Below, piece after piece: positions 33,325 to 44,315 of a DNA stretch of 64,000 bases. Below the pieces are notes generated by a model. The model ran no database searches and was not told where the DNA came from. It saw nothing but the letters and a program-made list of their open reading frames with translations. The DNA comes from Nelumbo lutea. Taxonomy: Eukaryota > Streptophyta > Magnoliopsida > Proteales > Nelumbonaceae. Position 1 is the first letter of the stretch; every line of letters begins with the position of its first letter. A program made the position numbers and the translations under genes. The stretch lies in the NCBI GenBank assembly GCA_022828595.1, contig JAKGHH010000003.1, forward strand, positions 105,919,583 to 105,983,582, written 5' to 3'.

Positions 33325-34600
33325 ACTTGGATCATTGACTCTGGAGCTACCAACCACATGACAGGAGCCTACCCTAACCAACCAAGTAACCTTACTAAAA
33401 CCCATCACAAACATATTGTTACTGTCAATGGTGAAATGTTAAACATCATTGGTAGTAGTGATCTGTCTTTAAGCTTTTACCTACTGCATCTTTCCCTCTT
33501 ACCAAGACCCTTCTTGTTCCTAATCTCACTACAAACTTGATTTATCTGGGCCAATTAATTGATGAAGGTAACATTCTCATATTCTCTTAGGATGGATGTT
33601 TGATTCAGGACCGGAACATTGGGGAGGTGAAAGGGAAGGGGCGCAGGTTGGGCCGTTTGTTTGCATTGGAGTTCGAGAAGCCTCAAACAACAACATCATC
33701 AGTTTATTTCAGTTCCTCTACTTCTAGTTCCTTTTTGAGTCATAGAAATAATGTTTGGGACTTATGGCATAAACATTTGGGTCATTTACATTCTGAAAAA
33801 TTAAAATTTTCGTTTGATTTAGGCCTTATTAAGAATAAAGTTCCTTCCTTGCACACCTTTGATACATATTGTGTTTCTTGTTGCTTATGTAAGAGTCGTA
33901 CCTTATCATTTCCTCACATATCTAAGCATACTACCTCTCACTTCGAGAGCTTATACATAGTGATGTCTGGATTGCTTCCGTCTCTTCTCGGCTTGGATAC
34001 AAATATTTTGTGTTGTTCGTTGATGATTGTACCAGGTACACATGGATATACTTATTCGCTACAAGTTTGAGGTGTTTCCAACATTTAAGTTGTTTCATGC
34101 TATGGTGCGGGTTCGGTTTCAATCACAAGTGTGTATTTTTTGTTCGGATTCAGGGGGAGAATACGCTGATGGAGTTTTTTTGTCCTATTTGAAGGACCAT
34201 GGAATACAAGTGCAATGAAGTTGTCCAGATACTCCTCAGTAGAATGGTGTGGCCGAGCGCAAGAATGGACATATCCTTAGTGTTGTGAGGACTCTTCATA
34301 CTTTTGGGTAGAGGCAGCTAGTACAACTGTGTTTTTGATCAACTATATTCCTTCATTAGTTCTTGGTAATATGTCTCCCTTTTAGAAGTTATTTGGTCGT
34401 TCTCCAGATTTATCTATGCTTCATGTTTTTGGGTGTGTGTGCTTTGTTCATCTTCCCTCTCGTGAATGTTCTAAATTGTTTGCACAGTCTGTCATATGTG
34501 CCTATGTGGGTTACAGTCCTGATCACAAAGGATTTCTTTGTTATGATCCCTCTATTTGTCGCATTCGTATATCACATAATGTTGTTTTCCTTGAGCACAT
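33325..34600 (+). pseudogene. copia protease and integrase, with stops
   Basis: Protease active site WIIDSGATNHMTG is intact (about 33330-33363). GAG-pre-integrase follows with LWHKHLGHLHSEKLKF and a Cys pair (CVSCCLCKSRTLSF). The integrase core shows FVDDCTRYTW and CSDSGGEYADGV in alternating frames. Stops TGA and TAG flank SCPDTPQ at about 34217-34243, just before NGVAERKNGH with the catalytic Glu. Motifs are conserved, but no frame joins them. Confidence 0.85.
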
Positions 34601-34939
34601 TTCATTTTTTGCTGGAATTGCTAGACTGTATGCACCATCTGTTTCTATTTTGCCAAACTTTGATTCACAGGATGTTCCATCTCCTTTTGTTGAGAAGGAC
34701 TTTCTCGTTTTCTCTTGCAAGCAGTTACGTGCTCCAGTCCCTACGTCTACGACTTGCCTTCCTCCCGGTTTAGATCATCATCCTACCACTTTTCTTGTAA
34801 GTGATACCTTTACTTTAGACACTCTTCACACTTCTGTTCATCTTCGTCGTTCTACTCGTATATCTAGACCTCCTGACCGCTATGGTTTTCCTTTAAACAA
34901 TAGCTCTTTGTCTGCTGTCCTATCCTCCATAAATGTTTC

Positions 34940-36255
34940 TCGCTCCTACCAAGAAGTTAATAGTAGCCCTCATTGGAAGGAAACCATGGATTTAGAGATT
35001 CATGCTTTACATGAGAATGACACTTGGGATCTTGTGCCTGCTCCTCCAAATGCATCCATTGTTGGGAGTTGTTGGGTTTACAACATTAAGCTGAAGTCTG
35101 ATGAATCTCTTGATTGATACAAGGCATGCTTAGTTGCCCAGGGATATAGTTAGGAGTATGGTATTGACTATGAAGAAACTTTTGCTCCTATTGCAAAGAT
35201 CACCACAATCCGTGCTCTTTTAGCAGTGTCTGTTGCTCAGTCTTGGACCATATGCCAGCTTGATGTGAAGAATGCCTTTCTTCATGGTCAATTGAAGGAG
35301 AAGGTCTACATGAAGCCTCCTCCTGTATACTGTAGTGATCATTCTTTAGTATGTTGCCTCAAAAAATCTTTATATGGTCTAAAACAAGTTTCCCGGGCAT
35401 GGTTTGAATGCTTTTGCGATGTTGTAGTTGCTGCTGGATATAGCCAGATTTCTTTTGATCACTCTTTATTTGTTAGGCGTTGGCCTCAAGGTATTGCCAT
35501 TCTCCTACTATATGTTGATGACATGTTGAATGGGAATGATGCTGAAGGCATTTGTGAATTGAAACTATTACTTCATAATTCCTTTCACATGAAGGACTTG
35601 GGCCCTCTCAAATATTTCCTGGGACTGGAAATACATCGTAGTGATCGAGGGTATTTTGTTTGTCAACTTGCTGGTCTTAATGATGAAAAGCATGTTGATA
35701 CACCCATGGAGCTAAATCTTAAGCTATCTAAATCTGAAAGTCCATTACTTCCTGACGTTGCCTTATATCGCCAGCTTGTGGGGTCCCTCATTTATCTCAC
35801 TATGACTCGGTCTGATATTTCTCATTTTGTTTAAGTTGTTAGTCAATTTGTTTATGCTCCTTGTTAGCCTCATATGACAGTTGTTCATTGCATCATTCGA
35901 TATGTTAGAAGCACAACTTCCCAGGGACTGTTCTTCTCCTCATCCTCTCCTATTCAGTTGAGAGCATATGCTGATGTGGATTGAGCTGGTTGTCCAGACA
36001 CCCGTAGGTCCACTTCTGGGTGGTGTGTTTTTATGGGTGATTTACTCATCTCTTGGAAGTGTAAGAAACAACAATCAGTCTCCAAGTCTTCCACTAAAGC
36101 AGAGTATAGGGCCATGTCTTCGGTTTGCAGTGAGATTGTTTGGTTACAGTCTCTTTTTATGGATCTTGGCATTCAGCTTCCTATTCCTATTCCTCTTTAT
36201 GCAGGCAATACAAGTGCTATCAATAGAAACCACTATCATCTGATTCAGTCAAGCT
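34940..36255 (+). pseudogene. copia reverse transcriptase and partial RNase H
   Basis: RT motifs are [58 protein letters not shown] and the catalytic box LLYVDDML (about 35500-35525). A stop at 35115-35117 and another near 35152 split its start. The RNase H part, LLISWKCKKQQSVSKSSTKA and EYRAMSSVCSEI, is readable from 36033 but ends at 36258. Confidence 0.87.
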
Positions 36256-36259
36256 TCTT

Positions 36260-36545
36260 GTGAAAGGAAGAGGGGAAAGTTGTAGATTTCAACAATAGGA
36301 AGAGAAAGAGGAAGAAAAGGAGAAGAAGGTCAACTAGGATTGTGTATCATAACCTTAGCCGCCAGCCCCTCATTCTATTTATATTTAACTTAAAAATATG
36401 AGATATTACAAAGATGCCCTTATTAGGGTGGCAACTCAAACTAAATAGTTACAACTCTTTTAAAACAAAAAACTAATGGGCCCAAGGCCCAACAACTTCT
36501 TAATTTAAAAGAAAATAAACTAAACACAAATCGGCCCATTCAACA
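36260..36545 (-). repeat. 3' LTR of the minus-strand copia piece
   Basis: Read on the minus strand it starts TGTTGAATGGGCCG after the purine tract and ends near CCTTTCACA. The outer boundary is inferred from the terminal CA and could be off by two bases. Confidence 0.7.
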
Positions 36546-38003
36546 CTTCCCCTCAAGTTGGGAGTAGATGTCACACATTCCCAACTTGTGTAGATCATGC
36601 TCCAGCTTATTCTTTGCAACGCCTTTTGTGAGTACATAAACAAGTTGCAGATCAAAAGAAATGTATGGAAGACAAACTTCTCCAAAAGTTATCCTTTCTC
36701 TGATAAAGTGTCTATCCACTTCAATGTGCTTAGTTCGGTCATGCAGGACTAGATTATGGGCAATATTAATTGCAGCCTGGTTATTATAGTATAGCATCAT
36801 AGGTTCTTCTGCCTGTACACCGATTTCTTCTAACAGAGAACGGATGCAAAGAAGTTCTGAAACTTTATGTGCCATGACCCTATATTTGGCTTCTGCACTT
36901 GATCTTGCCACAACTGCTTGTTTTTTACTCTTCCATGAGACTAGGTTACCCCCAACTAGGGTGCACACTCCTGAAGTTGATCTTCTGTCATCAAGGCATC
37001 CTGCCTAATCCGCATCTGTATAAGCCTCTAGCTTCAACTGTCCATGATCAGTAAACAATATGCCTCTGCCTGGATGTCCCTTCAAATAAGCAAGGATCCT
37101 GTCAACTGCCTTCCAGTGCTGGTCTCGTGGAGCATGCATGTATTGACTCACTACACTTATTGCATAGGAGATGTCCAGTCTTGTCATACACAAGTATAGT
37201 AGCCGACCCACAAGTCTTTGGTATCTCCCAAGGTCCTTTATTGGTTTACCTTCTGATGCACTGATTCTATGGTTCTGATCAATGGGGGTGCTAGCTGCCT
37301 TTGTTCCAAGCTTCCCTGTCTCTTGGAGAAGGTCCAAGACATACTTCCTTTGAGAGATAAAAATTCCATGTTTCGATCTCGCAACTTCGATGCCTAAGAA
37401 GTATCTTAGTTCACCAAGATCCTTAATCTCAAATTCCTTATATAGGTTCCTCTTCAGACTATCAATCTCACTCAGATCATTCCCAGTGACAACAATATCA
37501 TCCACATAAACAATCAGGATTGACACCAAAGATCCCCTGCGCTTCACAAACAAGGTGTGATTAGATTGAGTTTGAGTGTAGCAAAAAACAATTAGGGCCT
37601 TTCTGAATCTGTCAAACCATGCTCTGGGAGATTGTTTCAAGCCATATAATGACTTCTTCAGCTTGCATACCTTTCCCTTTTCAACATTATCATAAAAACC
37701 AGCTGGAAGATCCATATACATATCTTCTTGCAGATCCCCATTTAGGAAAGCATTCTTCACATCCAGTTGAAATAAGGGCCAAGAGTATGAGGCAGTAGGA
37801 GAAAAGAGTATCCGAACAGAGGGCATCTTTGCAACTGGTGCAAATGTCTCTAGATAATCAATGCCATAGGTCTGTGTGTACCCTTTCGCAACAAGTCTTG
37901 CCTTGTACCTCTCTATACTTCCATTTGCCTTATACTTTACTGTGTAAACCCATCTGCGTCCAACTGTCTCCTTGCCCCTTTTGGTAGGTCCACAATCTCC
38001 CAT
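36546..38003 (-). pseudogene. copia RT-RNase H of the minus piece
   Basis: A long open frame (37005-38003) holds the polymerase: [56 protein letters not shown] and the catalytic box LIVYVDDIVVTGN. It then continues to EAYTDAD before a TAG where Trp is usual. RNase H continues in the next frame piece (36540-36968, STSGVCTLVGGNLVSWKS-like, SSAEAKYRVMAHKVSELL, HIEVDRHFIRERI). The link to the upstream frame (38467-37937) is lost by a shift at about 37990 after DLPKGA. Confidence 0.9.
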
Positions 38004-38838
38004 GTCTGATTCTTAATCAAAGCCTCCATCTTTTCTTGCATAGATGTCTTCCACTCAGGTTTGGAGAGAGCCTCACTAACACCCTTGGGTATAGACACTG
38101 AATCAAGAGAAAAGAGAAAAGCACGGTATGAAGGAGAAAGTCCATTGTAGGATAAGTATTGTGAAATACAATGAGCAGTGCACTTTCTCTTCCCTTTTCT
38201 AAGAGCAATAGGGAGATCAAGGTTATCTGTAACAGTGTTAGTAGGACCAGTGGGAACTGAAATAGTAGTGGGATCAAGAGGAATACCTGAATCCGTATCA
38301 GCCGAATCTGGAGTCTTCAAGGGATCGACAGGAGGTGGTGTGAGTTCTGCTGTAGTGGAATCAACCGCCTTATGAAGTCTCTGCCGTGAGTAATGTTGTG
38401 AGACAGAACAAAAAGGAGGTGGCAAGGTAGGTGATATCGGGTGGTGGTCAAGCACAGGAGTAGACACAGGGACTAGAACTAGGAGAGGGATAGACTGCTA
38501 ACTTACTTCCCCAAAACACTCCCCCTGAGAAGGATTCCTTGAGAAGAAGCACGTAAACTCGAAAAAGGTAATGTCCATAGTAACATACCGGTTCCCAGAG
38601 ACTGAATCATAGCAGCGGTACCCTTTCTGATTCTCTACATATCCAAGGAACACACATTTCTTTGCCTTGGGATCAAGCTTCGAATGGTAAGGACCAAGGA
38701 TATGCGCAAAGCAAACACACCCAAACACCCTTAGAGGAATATGAAACATCTCCCCCTGAGGAAAAAGAAGACTGAATGGAGTGCTGAATCCAAGTATACG
38801 AGAAGGCACCTTGTTAATCAGATATACTGCCGTGAGAA

Positions 38839-39243
38839 CTCCATTACTAGTTTTTCTCTTTTGTTTTTATTTTTGGTCATGATTAAACAGAGGTATTTGT
38901 GTCCATCTAGTTTTATAAAGATATCTAGCTGACTGGTGGACTAACTTTTTCTCCATTGAGCAGTCCCTTTTTCATGCCTATCGTGACTGCTCTTTCACTT
39001 CTAAGCTCTTTTCTGCTTCTAATACCTGTAACCATACATTTACAAGTACACAGATCAGCAAATAAGTCTCATTCAATGGTTAAAGAAGGGGTTAATGGGT
39101 CTCTGTTGTACTGGGGACCATACCATAGATAAACTGGGGTTGGGTAGTCAAGGATAGCCCAGCATAAAATGATCAAGCATTATGTTGCACATACTATTCT
39201 TTTATTCATATTAATAAAGTTTGGCCATCTTGCAAGGAACTAA
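38839..39243. other. Spacer, no gene seen
   Basis: A/T-rich with no recognisable repeat. Left-hand flank of the Tourist-like element. Confidence 0.4.
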
Positions 39244-39498
39244 GGTCCTGTTTGGTTCACAGGAATAGGGGTCTGGAATTGGAATCAGAATGGGCCATTC
39301 CGATTCCAACTGTTTGGTAGGGTGGACTTGGAATCCCATTCCCATTCCTGGTGGAATGGCATTCCCTCCCCCTTGGGAATGAAATCCCCTTCCAGCTGAC
39401 TTCAATTCCCATTTTGATTCCTGTCTGAACCAAACAGACTATGGGAATAGACCACCTCCGATTCTGATTCTGATGCCGACTGTAAACCAAATGGACCC
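39244..39498. mobile_element. Tourist-like (PIF/Harbinger) MITE
   Basis: TAA flanks both sides (39241-39243, 39499-39501). Left end GGTCCTGTTTGGTTCAC, right end on the other strand GGGTCCATTTGGTTTAC. A 3-bp TAA duplication and GGnCC...TTTGG ends are the signature of Tourist elements. At 255 bp it is non-autonomous. The interior contains self-complementary GGAATTGGAATC/GATTCCAAC words. Confidence 0.82.
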
Positions 39499-39501
39499 TA
39501 A

Positions 39502-40603
39502 ATCTCAAGTTGATCCAGATGCAGTGAAAAAGAAGCTTTAATCTGCAGGGGAGTGATTGTTGGGGATCGTTTTTTGTTGGGGATATTCTCGTGTAATGTT
39601 TTTGAAGTTGTGATTTCCTTGTTTGGGTTCTTTTAGGAGTTTTGTTGTTGGATTTGTTTTTGTGTTGCTGAGGGGCGGGTCTTTGGGAATTTTTTTTGGG
39701 ATTTTGAGTGTTTGTTATTTCCTTGTTTGGGTTCTTTTCTCTGTGTTTCTTTTTTTAATAAAGATTTTTTATTTATCTTAAAAAAAAAGTTCAACCATCG
39801 ACAAATAAAAGCATTGTAGAGAACTTCCAAATGATCCAACATATAGAAAGGAAATATGCATAACAGCAGAGAATGCATTGGTCAATGAGATGGAAGCTTA
39901 GATTTTTGATAAAATATAGCATAGTATCCAAAAATAAAGCAAATAAAGAAACTAGAGTATATACCATATGATGTGTTAACATCTCATGTTTTTTTTTTTT
40001 TTTTTTTTTCAAACAAAAGCAGAGTATAGAATCTATAGATCATAATATGAAGGGTTTTTGTAATAAAATAACAGCCATTCCATTCTATTTTGCCCCATCC
40101 CAACTACATGGGGTCAGCAACATGAATCCTATTTCGCCATTCCATTCTATTTAGTGTCATATCTGCACAAAAAGGCAATTCAGAATCCATGATCATCGGA
40201 GTTTGGCAAAAGTTTTTGTTATGGTGTAAGACAGGCTCCCAGTGTCAGAGTTACAACAAAGTCTTACATTTTATTGGAAAAAAAACCTGTGCAAAATTCC
40301 AATGATGATCAAATGAGGTTTTACAAAAAGAAAGCATGATTTGATTAGCCTCTAAATAATCACAGATGCCATCATTGATCTTGATACTTAATGGCTAAAT
40401 CTTGAAGAAAAAAAAGAAACAACCTACAGGGCTTTGAAGAAAAGAAAAGGGAAGAGGAAAGGCATCTAAGTGTGCTGTACATAAGCTTTTCAAATAGAAA
40501 AATACCATGTCTATATGAATGCATGTGTAACCTCATATATTTGTATCAAAGTCTCGAATCAACACAGATGAATGATTATATATTCCATATCTTTTCTGTG
40601 CAG
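39502..40603 (+). other. Spacer before the pre-SET exon
   Basis: Poly-A and poly-T tracts (for example 39990-40009) and no gene. Ends at the splice acceptor TGTGCAG (40603). I found none of the SUVR5 middle exons here. Confidence 0.5.
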
Positions 40604-40764
40604 AGTTCACAATTGGGCTGTGCTTGCTCACATTCAACATGTTATCCTGAGAAATGTGACCATGTATATCTTTTCGGTAATGATTATGAAAATGCCAAGG
40701 ACATCTATGGTAAACCAGTCAGGGGAGATTTCCATATGATGAACAAGGCCGGATTATTTTGGAG
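40604..40764 (+). pseudogene. SUVR5: SUVR5-like pre-SET exon, 1-bp deletion
   Basis: After TGTGCAG the exon reads SSQLGCACSHSTCYPEKCDH and YLFGNDYENAKDIYGKP, the Cys-rich zinc-binding pre-SET domain of SUVR5. The frame then breaks at a GGGG run (about 40721-40724). Downstream, the family reading YDEQGRIILE is in another frame and runs to the GT donor at 40765. The exon is 161 bp where 162 bp would be in phase. No following exon with the SET core is found up to the EB1C gene at 49506. Confidence 0.88.
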
Positions 40765-41050
40765 GTAAGTTGAAGCCCTTTTTATCTTCAACCACCTTCG
40801 TAACTAAAATGTGGTCAACCAATTAGTTAAATAGTTGTCTAGGCATTGCTTGGGCAACAAGGCATCCTTGTTGGTCACCTAGCCTGAATGCATTGCTGCC
40901 AATGGATTGGGTCTAGTTTGGGTGAGGGTGGACCCAACCCTGAACTGAAAGAAATATGCAGACCCAGTCCTGAACCAGACCCTGTAGGGTCTGTAATAGT
41001 AAACCCAGAACCAACTCTGATGTTGATCAGAATTGCAATTCATGCCTATC

Positions 41051-41150
41051 NNNNNNNNNNNNNNNNNNNNNNNNNNNNNNNNNNNNNNNNNNNNNNNNNN
41101 NNNNNNNNNNNNNNNNNNNNNNNNNNNNNNNNNNNNNNNNNNNNNNNNNN
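41051..41150. other. Assembly gap of 100 N
   Basis: Exactly 100 N, the customary placeholder for a gap of unknown size. The flanks (40900-41050) are a GGACCC/GGGTCT-rich repeat, a plausible reason for the gap. It lies 286 bp after the pre-SET exon, so missing sequence could in principle hold further exons. Confidence 0.9.
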
Positions 41151-42482
41151 CAGCCCGCCGAAGCCGCACCAACATAAAGAATGAGAGTAACTCACAATCC
41201 CTTTTTATATGTATTGAATGAAAAAAGAAAAAGAACTAGCTATGCATATCTAAGTGTGGCTCTTCCCAAAATACCTATTTGAACCATATCTGGTTTTAGC
41301 TTCAAATAGTCTGCCATGCCGTGTCTAAGATCCAGTAGCACTCCCACTTTGGTCTAAAATGTGCAAAGTTTGCTTTTGAACATGGAACAACAAATTATTA
41401 TTTTTTTTTCTGGGTAGGAAAAAGAACAATAATTGGTTATTCTAAGCTGAGGCATCCTTAATCCTGAATGGTCTAGTGGTGGATCAAGCCTATTACTATG
41501 AATTATGCATCATACAGAAAATCTGGGTTAGGGTGCAAGTTGGGCATATGGATTTGAACAATTTACACAGTGTTGGGCTCGGGTCCATGGACTAGATACA
41601 CTGAAATTTTGACCAATTTGTAGCCTTAGGTGATGTTTGGTCCCATGATTGTTTCCACTTGAAACACTGCCACACTAGCACCACCTAGGCATTTGATTTT
41701 AAACATCAAATTTCTTTTTGGGTGAGGCTGTTTTGAGCTAGCAGTCATAAAATGTTCCTAATAGAAAGATAAACCCAGAGGTGTTGGGAGAGGTTTCTTC
41801 CATCGGCTATCCATTTGAAGAAATAGTCCAATGGTCACAGTTGGCATCCAACATTCGATACCCAGGAATCCTACTTCCCAAATATATCTTCTATTTTTGT
41901 TATATGATTCTAGAACCATTAGGTCTGAGTTTAATGTTAATCTATGTGTATTAATGAGCAACCATCAGAAAATACATATTTTTATATTTGTCTTTTTTTT
42001 TAATAAATGTGAAATTTTTAAATTTGTCGGTTGATGAGAAGTTGAGAACCAGTATAGTATATAGGGTGGTGTCATATTGCTTGAAACCTTGCTCAACGCC
42101 TAGTCTAAAATAGCAATACCAATCACAACCCTAATTTGGGCCAAATCAGAGATCTGTACAAAGCTACAAACAAGCTTACAAAGTCTACTTTTACAAATTT
42201 AAATGGATAAGAGGAGGGATGAATTTGTCTGGAAATAGTGAGAACTGGTACCATGAAAGTGCAAAGTGCTAACCAATCAGTTGGTATGGGGGATTTGATT
42301 GGTCAAAGTTCTTCTATCATACCTTTCCGGCATTATAGTTATAAAGCTAGATTTACCTATCCATATATTTCATTGAATACAAACCAAATTTAGTTCGAAG
42401 GCTAAACTTAATTCGATACAAACCAAATAAAATTTTCATTATTCTTTTCAAACATTAATGGGAAAAAGAGAAAGATCACTGG
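41151..42482. other. Intergenic, no gene seen
   Basis: A/T-rich with several poly-T runs. None of the short frames resembles a known protein. Confidence 0.4.
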
Positions 42483-42490
42483 GTATAAAT

Positions 42491-43000
42491 TAGGAATGCA
42501 AACGGATTGGATCAGATATGAAACAGAGTATTTTCGAATCTGATCTGACATTACTTATGTTGGATTCGATTCAATCCGAATATCTGATCGAATTTGATAG
42601 GACTCGATCTGAATTCGAATTTTATCGGATCTGATTTAATCTGATTTATTTTCTTATAAAAAATAATAAATTATTAAAAGAAAAAAATAAAATATACCGA
42701 TTTAAATAAATAAAAAACAAAAAAATACAAGTATTATTTAATTATTTTCATCATATATACATGTTTTTATAAACAAATAAGTAATATAACAAATTTATAA
42801 AAATACAATATAAATAATATATTTATAAATAAACAAATAACATATATATATATATATATATATGTATTATATATTTATATTTATAAATATTTAACACATT
42901 GAATCGGATAGGGGTTGATCTGAATCTAATCCGATCTGAAGATCCAAACAGGGGTGATCCGGATTCGACCAAATAGGATTAGATCCCATTTACACACCTA
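42491..43000. mobile_element. hAT-type non-autonomous element
   Basis: Left end TAGGAATGCAAACGG, right end on the other strand TAGGTGTGTAAATGG. Flanks GTATAAAT (42483-42490) and GTACAAAT (43001-43008) agree at seven of eight bases. An 8-bp duplication with TAGGn ends fits hAT. The interior is A/T-rich with an (AT)n tract near 42842-42863 and repeated GGATCTGAT-like words. Confidence 0.72.
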
Positions 43001-43008
43001 GTACAAAT

Positions 43009-43540
43009 ATTACAAGCAACAACATTTTGACTATTTTGGATTGGTCTTTGGTCCAATTGAAAGTCTCGATTGTCCAATTTGTTCAAATTCATTTTAATAT
43101 AGATTGGTTTCAACCCAAATCTGGGCCATTAATACATATATTCTTATCTTATATCAATGGATCAGATATTGGCTCAATCTGACCTAATCCAATATAAATT
43201 CATTATGGATGGATCAGGTCTAATCCAATCCAATAAATACTTTGGATCATTAAGTCTAGATTGACCCAATTCAATATGTCTTGTTGGTCCGTCCAATCCA
43301 TCTAAATCACTTTTGATTTGGATGGGTTCCAACCCAAAACCAGTATATTGACACCCTTAGGCCCAACCCAAGGATGGATAAGGCGCTCATCCGCACATGC
43401 TGTGTTGGAATCAATTGACTGAATTAGATGGTTTTTTTAAGCCCTTAAATTTACTCCCCATGGAAGGGTGACCACCGAAAATTTTAATTAATTATGTACT
43501 AAAATACGAAGCCTAAGAAGGGGGCAAAAACGGATCTTGT
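43009..43540. other. Repeat-like A/T-rich sequence
   Basis: Recurring GATCCAAT, CAACCCAA and TTGGATTGG words suggest another degraded hAT-family piece, but I could not define its ends. No gene. Confidence 0.35.
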
Positions 43541-44315
43541 CTAAAACCAAAAACGCAGAAAAGTTATACCTGATCCATCATCTCTAATAAGTCTCTGGAC
43601 CTCCACTAGGAGGTCCTCAAAACTGTTATAAATACCATGAGATTGAGATTCACTAGCTTTCTTAGAAAGCCAATCCGCCACCCTATTAGCCTCCCTGAAG
43701 ATATGAACAACCTGAACATCCATAGTTTGGTAATATGATTGTAGCTTTGTTTGTTAGTTCCAGAGTGGAGAGAGAAAGCACCCTGTACAATTTTTGCTAG
43801 AATTTGAGAATCCGCTTCCACAATCACCTTCAAAATTCCCAATGATCTTGCTAACTCTAGCACATCTAACAAATATTTAGCTTCTGCCCATGGTTCAAAG
43901 TATCGATACGTCTCTGCATATCGGTAGAGGCATATTGGTACTTTGAACCACGTAGAAACATGAACTTTTTTATTTTTTATTTTTTTTTTCAAAATTTGGT
44001 TTCTGGGGAATTTAATACCTATATTTTTCATTAGAAAATAGTGGGGTTCCGAAACACCTATAAACAGGCATATCGGAACCCAAAAAATACGATACAATAC
44101 GCCCGATATAAAGCGTATTGTATTGATTTTTTGAACCTTGCTTCTGCCATAAGATTTGCGTTGTGGACGTAAGCTTTGTAAAAGGCTGAGACAAAATTAA
44201 TTCTCTCATTTTTTATGATTCCTCCTCCACCACAAGTACCTGGATTGATCCTTGCCGAGCCATCAACATTTAGTTTGAAGAATTCAGAAGGGATCGGATG
44301 AACAAAAATCACCAT
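43541..44315 (-). mobile_element. LINE RNase H fragment interrupted by a MITE
   Basis: On the minus strand RNase H motifs are readable around an insertion: FFKLNVDGSARINPGTCGGG and NANLMAEA (44315-44149), then, after the insertion, AKYLLDVLELARSLGILKVI, VEADSQILAKIVQGAF and HIFREANRVADWLSKKA. The catalytic pattern D...E...D is recognisable, and a frameshift near 43730-43760 ends it. This is the RNase H tail of an L1-type LINE, or a related RNase H-like host protein, now broken. Confidence 0.7.
43889..44139. mobile_element. Mutator-type MITE inside the LINE RNase H
   Basis: The 9-bp word GCTTCTGCC flanks it on both sides (43880-43888 and 44140-44148), and removing the 251-bp insert reunites the RNase H reading (MAEA then YLLDVLELA). 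Ends are inverted: left CATGGTTCAAAGTATCGATAC, right read on the other strand AAGGTTCAAAAAATCAATAC. A 9-bp duplication points to the Mutator superfamily. Its left 63 bp is itself a hairpin similar to the one at 45947-46016. Confidence 0.8.

Larger units (their letters stand above)
32063..36258 (+). mobile_element. Copia element lacking gag and 3' LTR
   Basis: 5' LTR (32063-32251), binding site TGGTATTAGAGC (32252-32263), then an untranslated leader to about 33140 and directly protease, integrase, reverse transcriptase and RNase H. No gag or zinc knuckle is seen. It stops at 36258 within or just after RNase H (NTSAINRNHYH), exactly where the LTR of an opposite-strand copia element begins. No 3' LTR of this element is found. 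It is therefore a truncated remnant. Confidence 0.9.
36260..38838 (-). mobile_element. 3' half of a copia element (minus) with its 3' LTR
   Basis: On the minus strand this runs from partway through integrase (VLTAVYLINKVPSRILG) to RT, RNase H, a purine tract (plus strand CTTCCCCTCAAG at 36546) and an LTR (36260-36545). Everything upstream of the integrase C-terminus is missing beyond 38838. RNase H carries a TAG in place of Trp in DADWAG (about 37006). Its LTR abuts the truncated end of the plus-strand copia at 36258, so the junction is probably a rearrangement. Confidence 0.88.
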
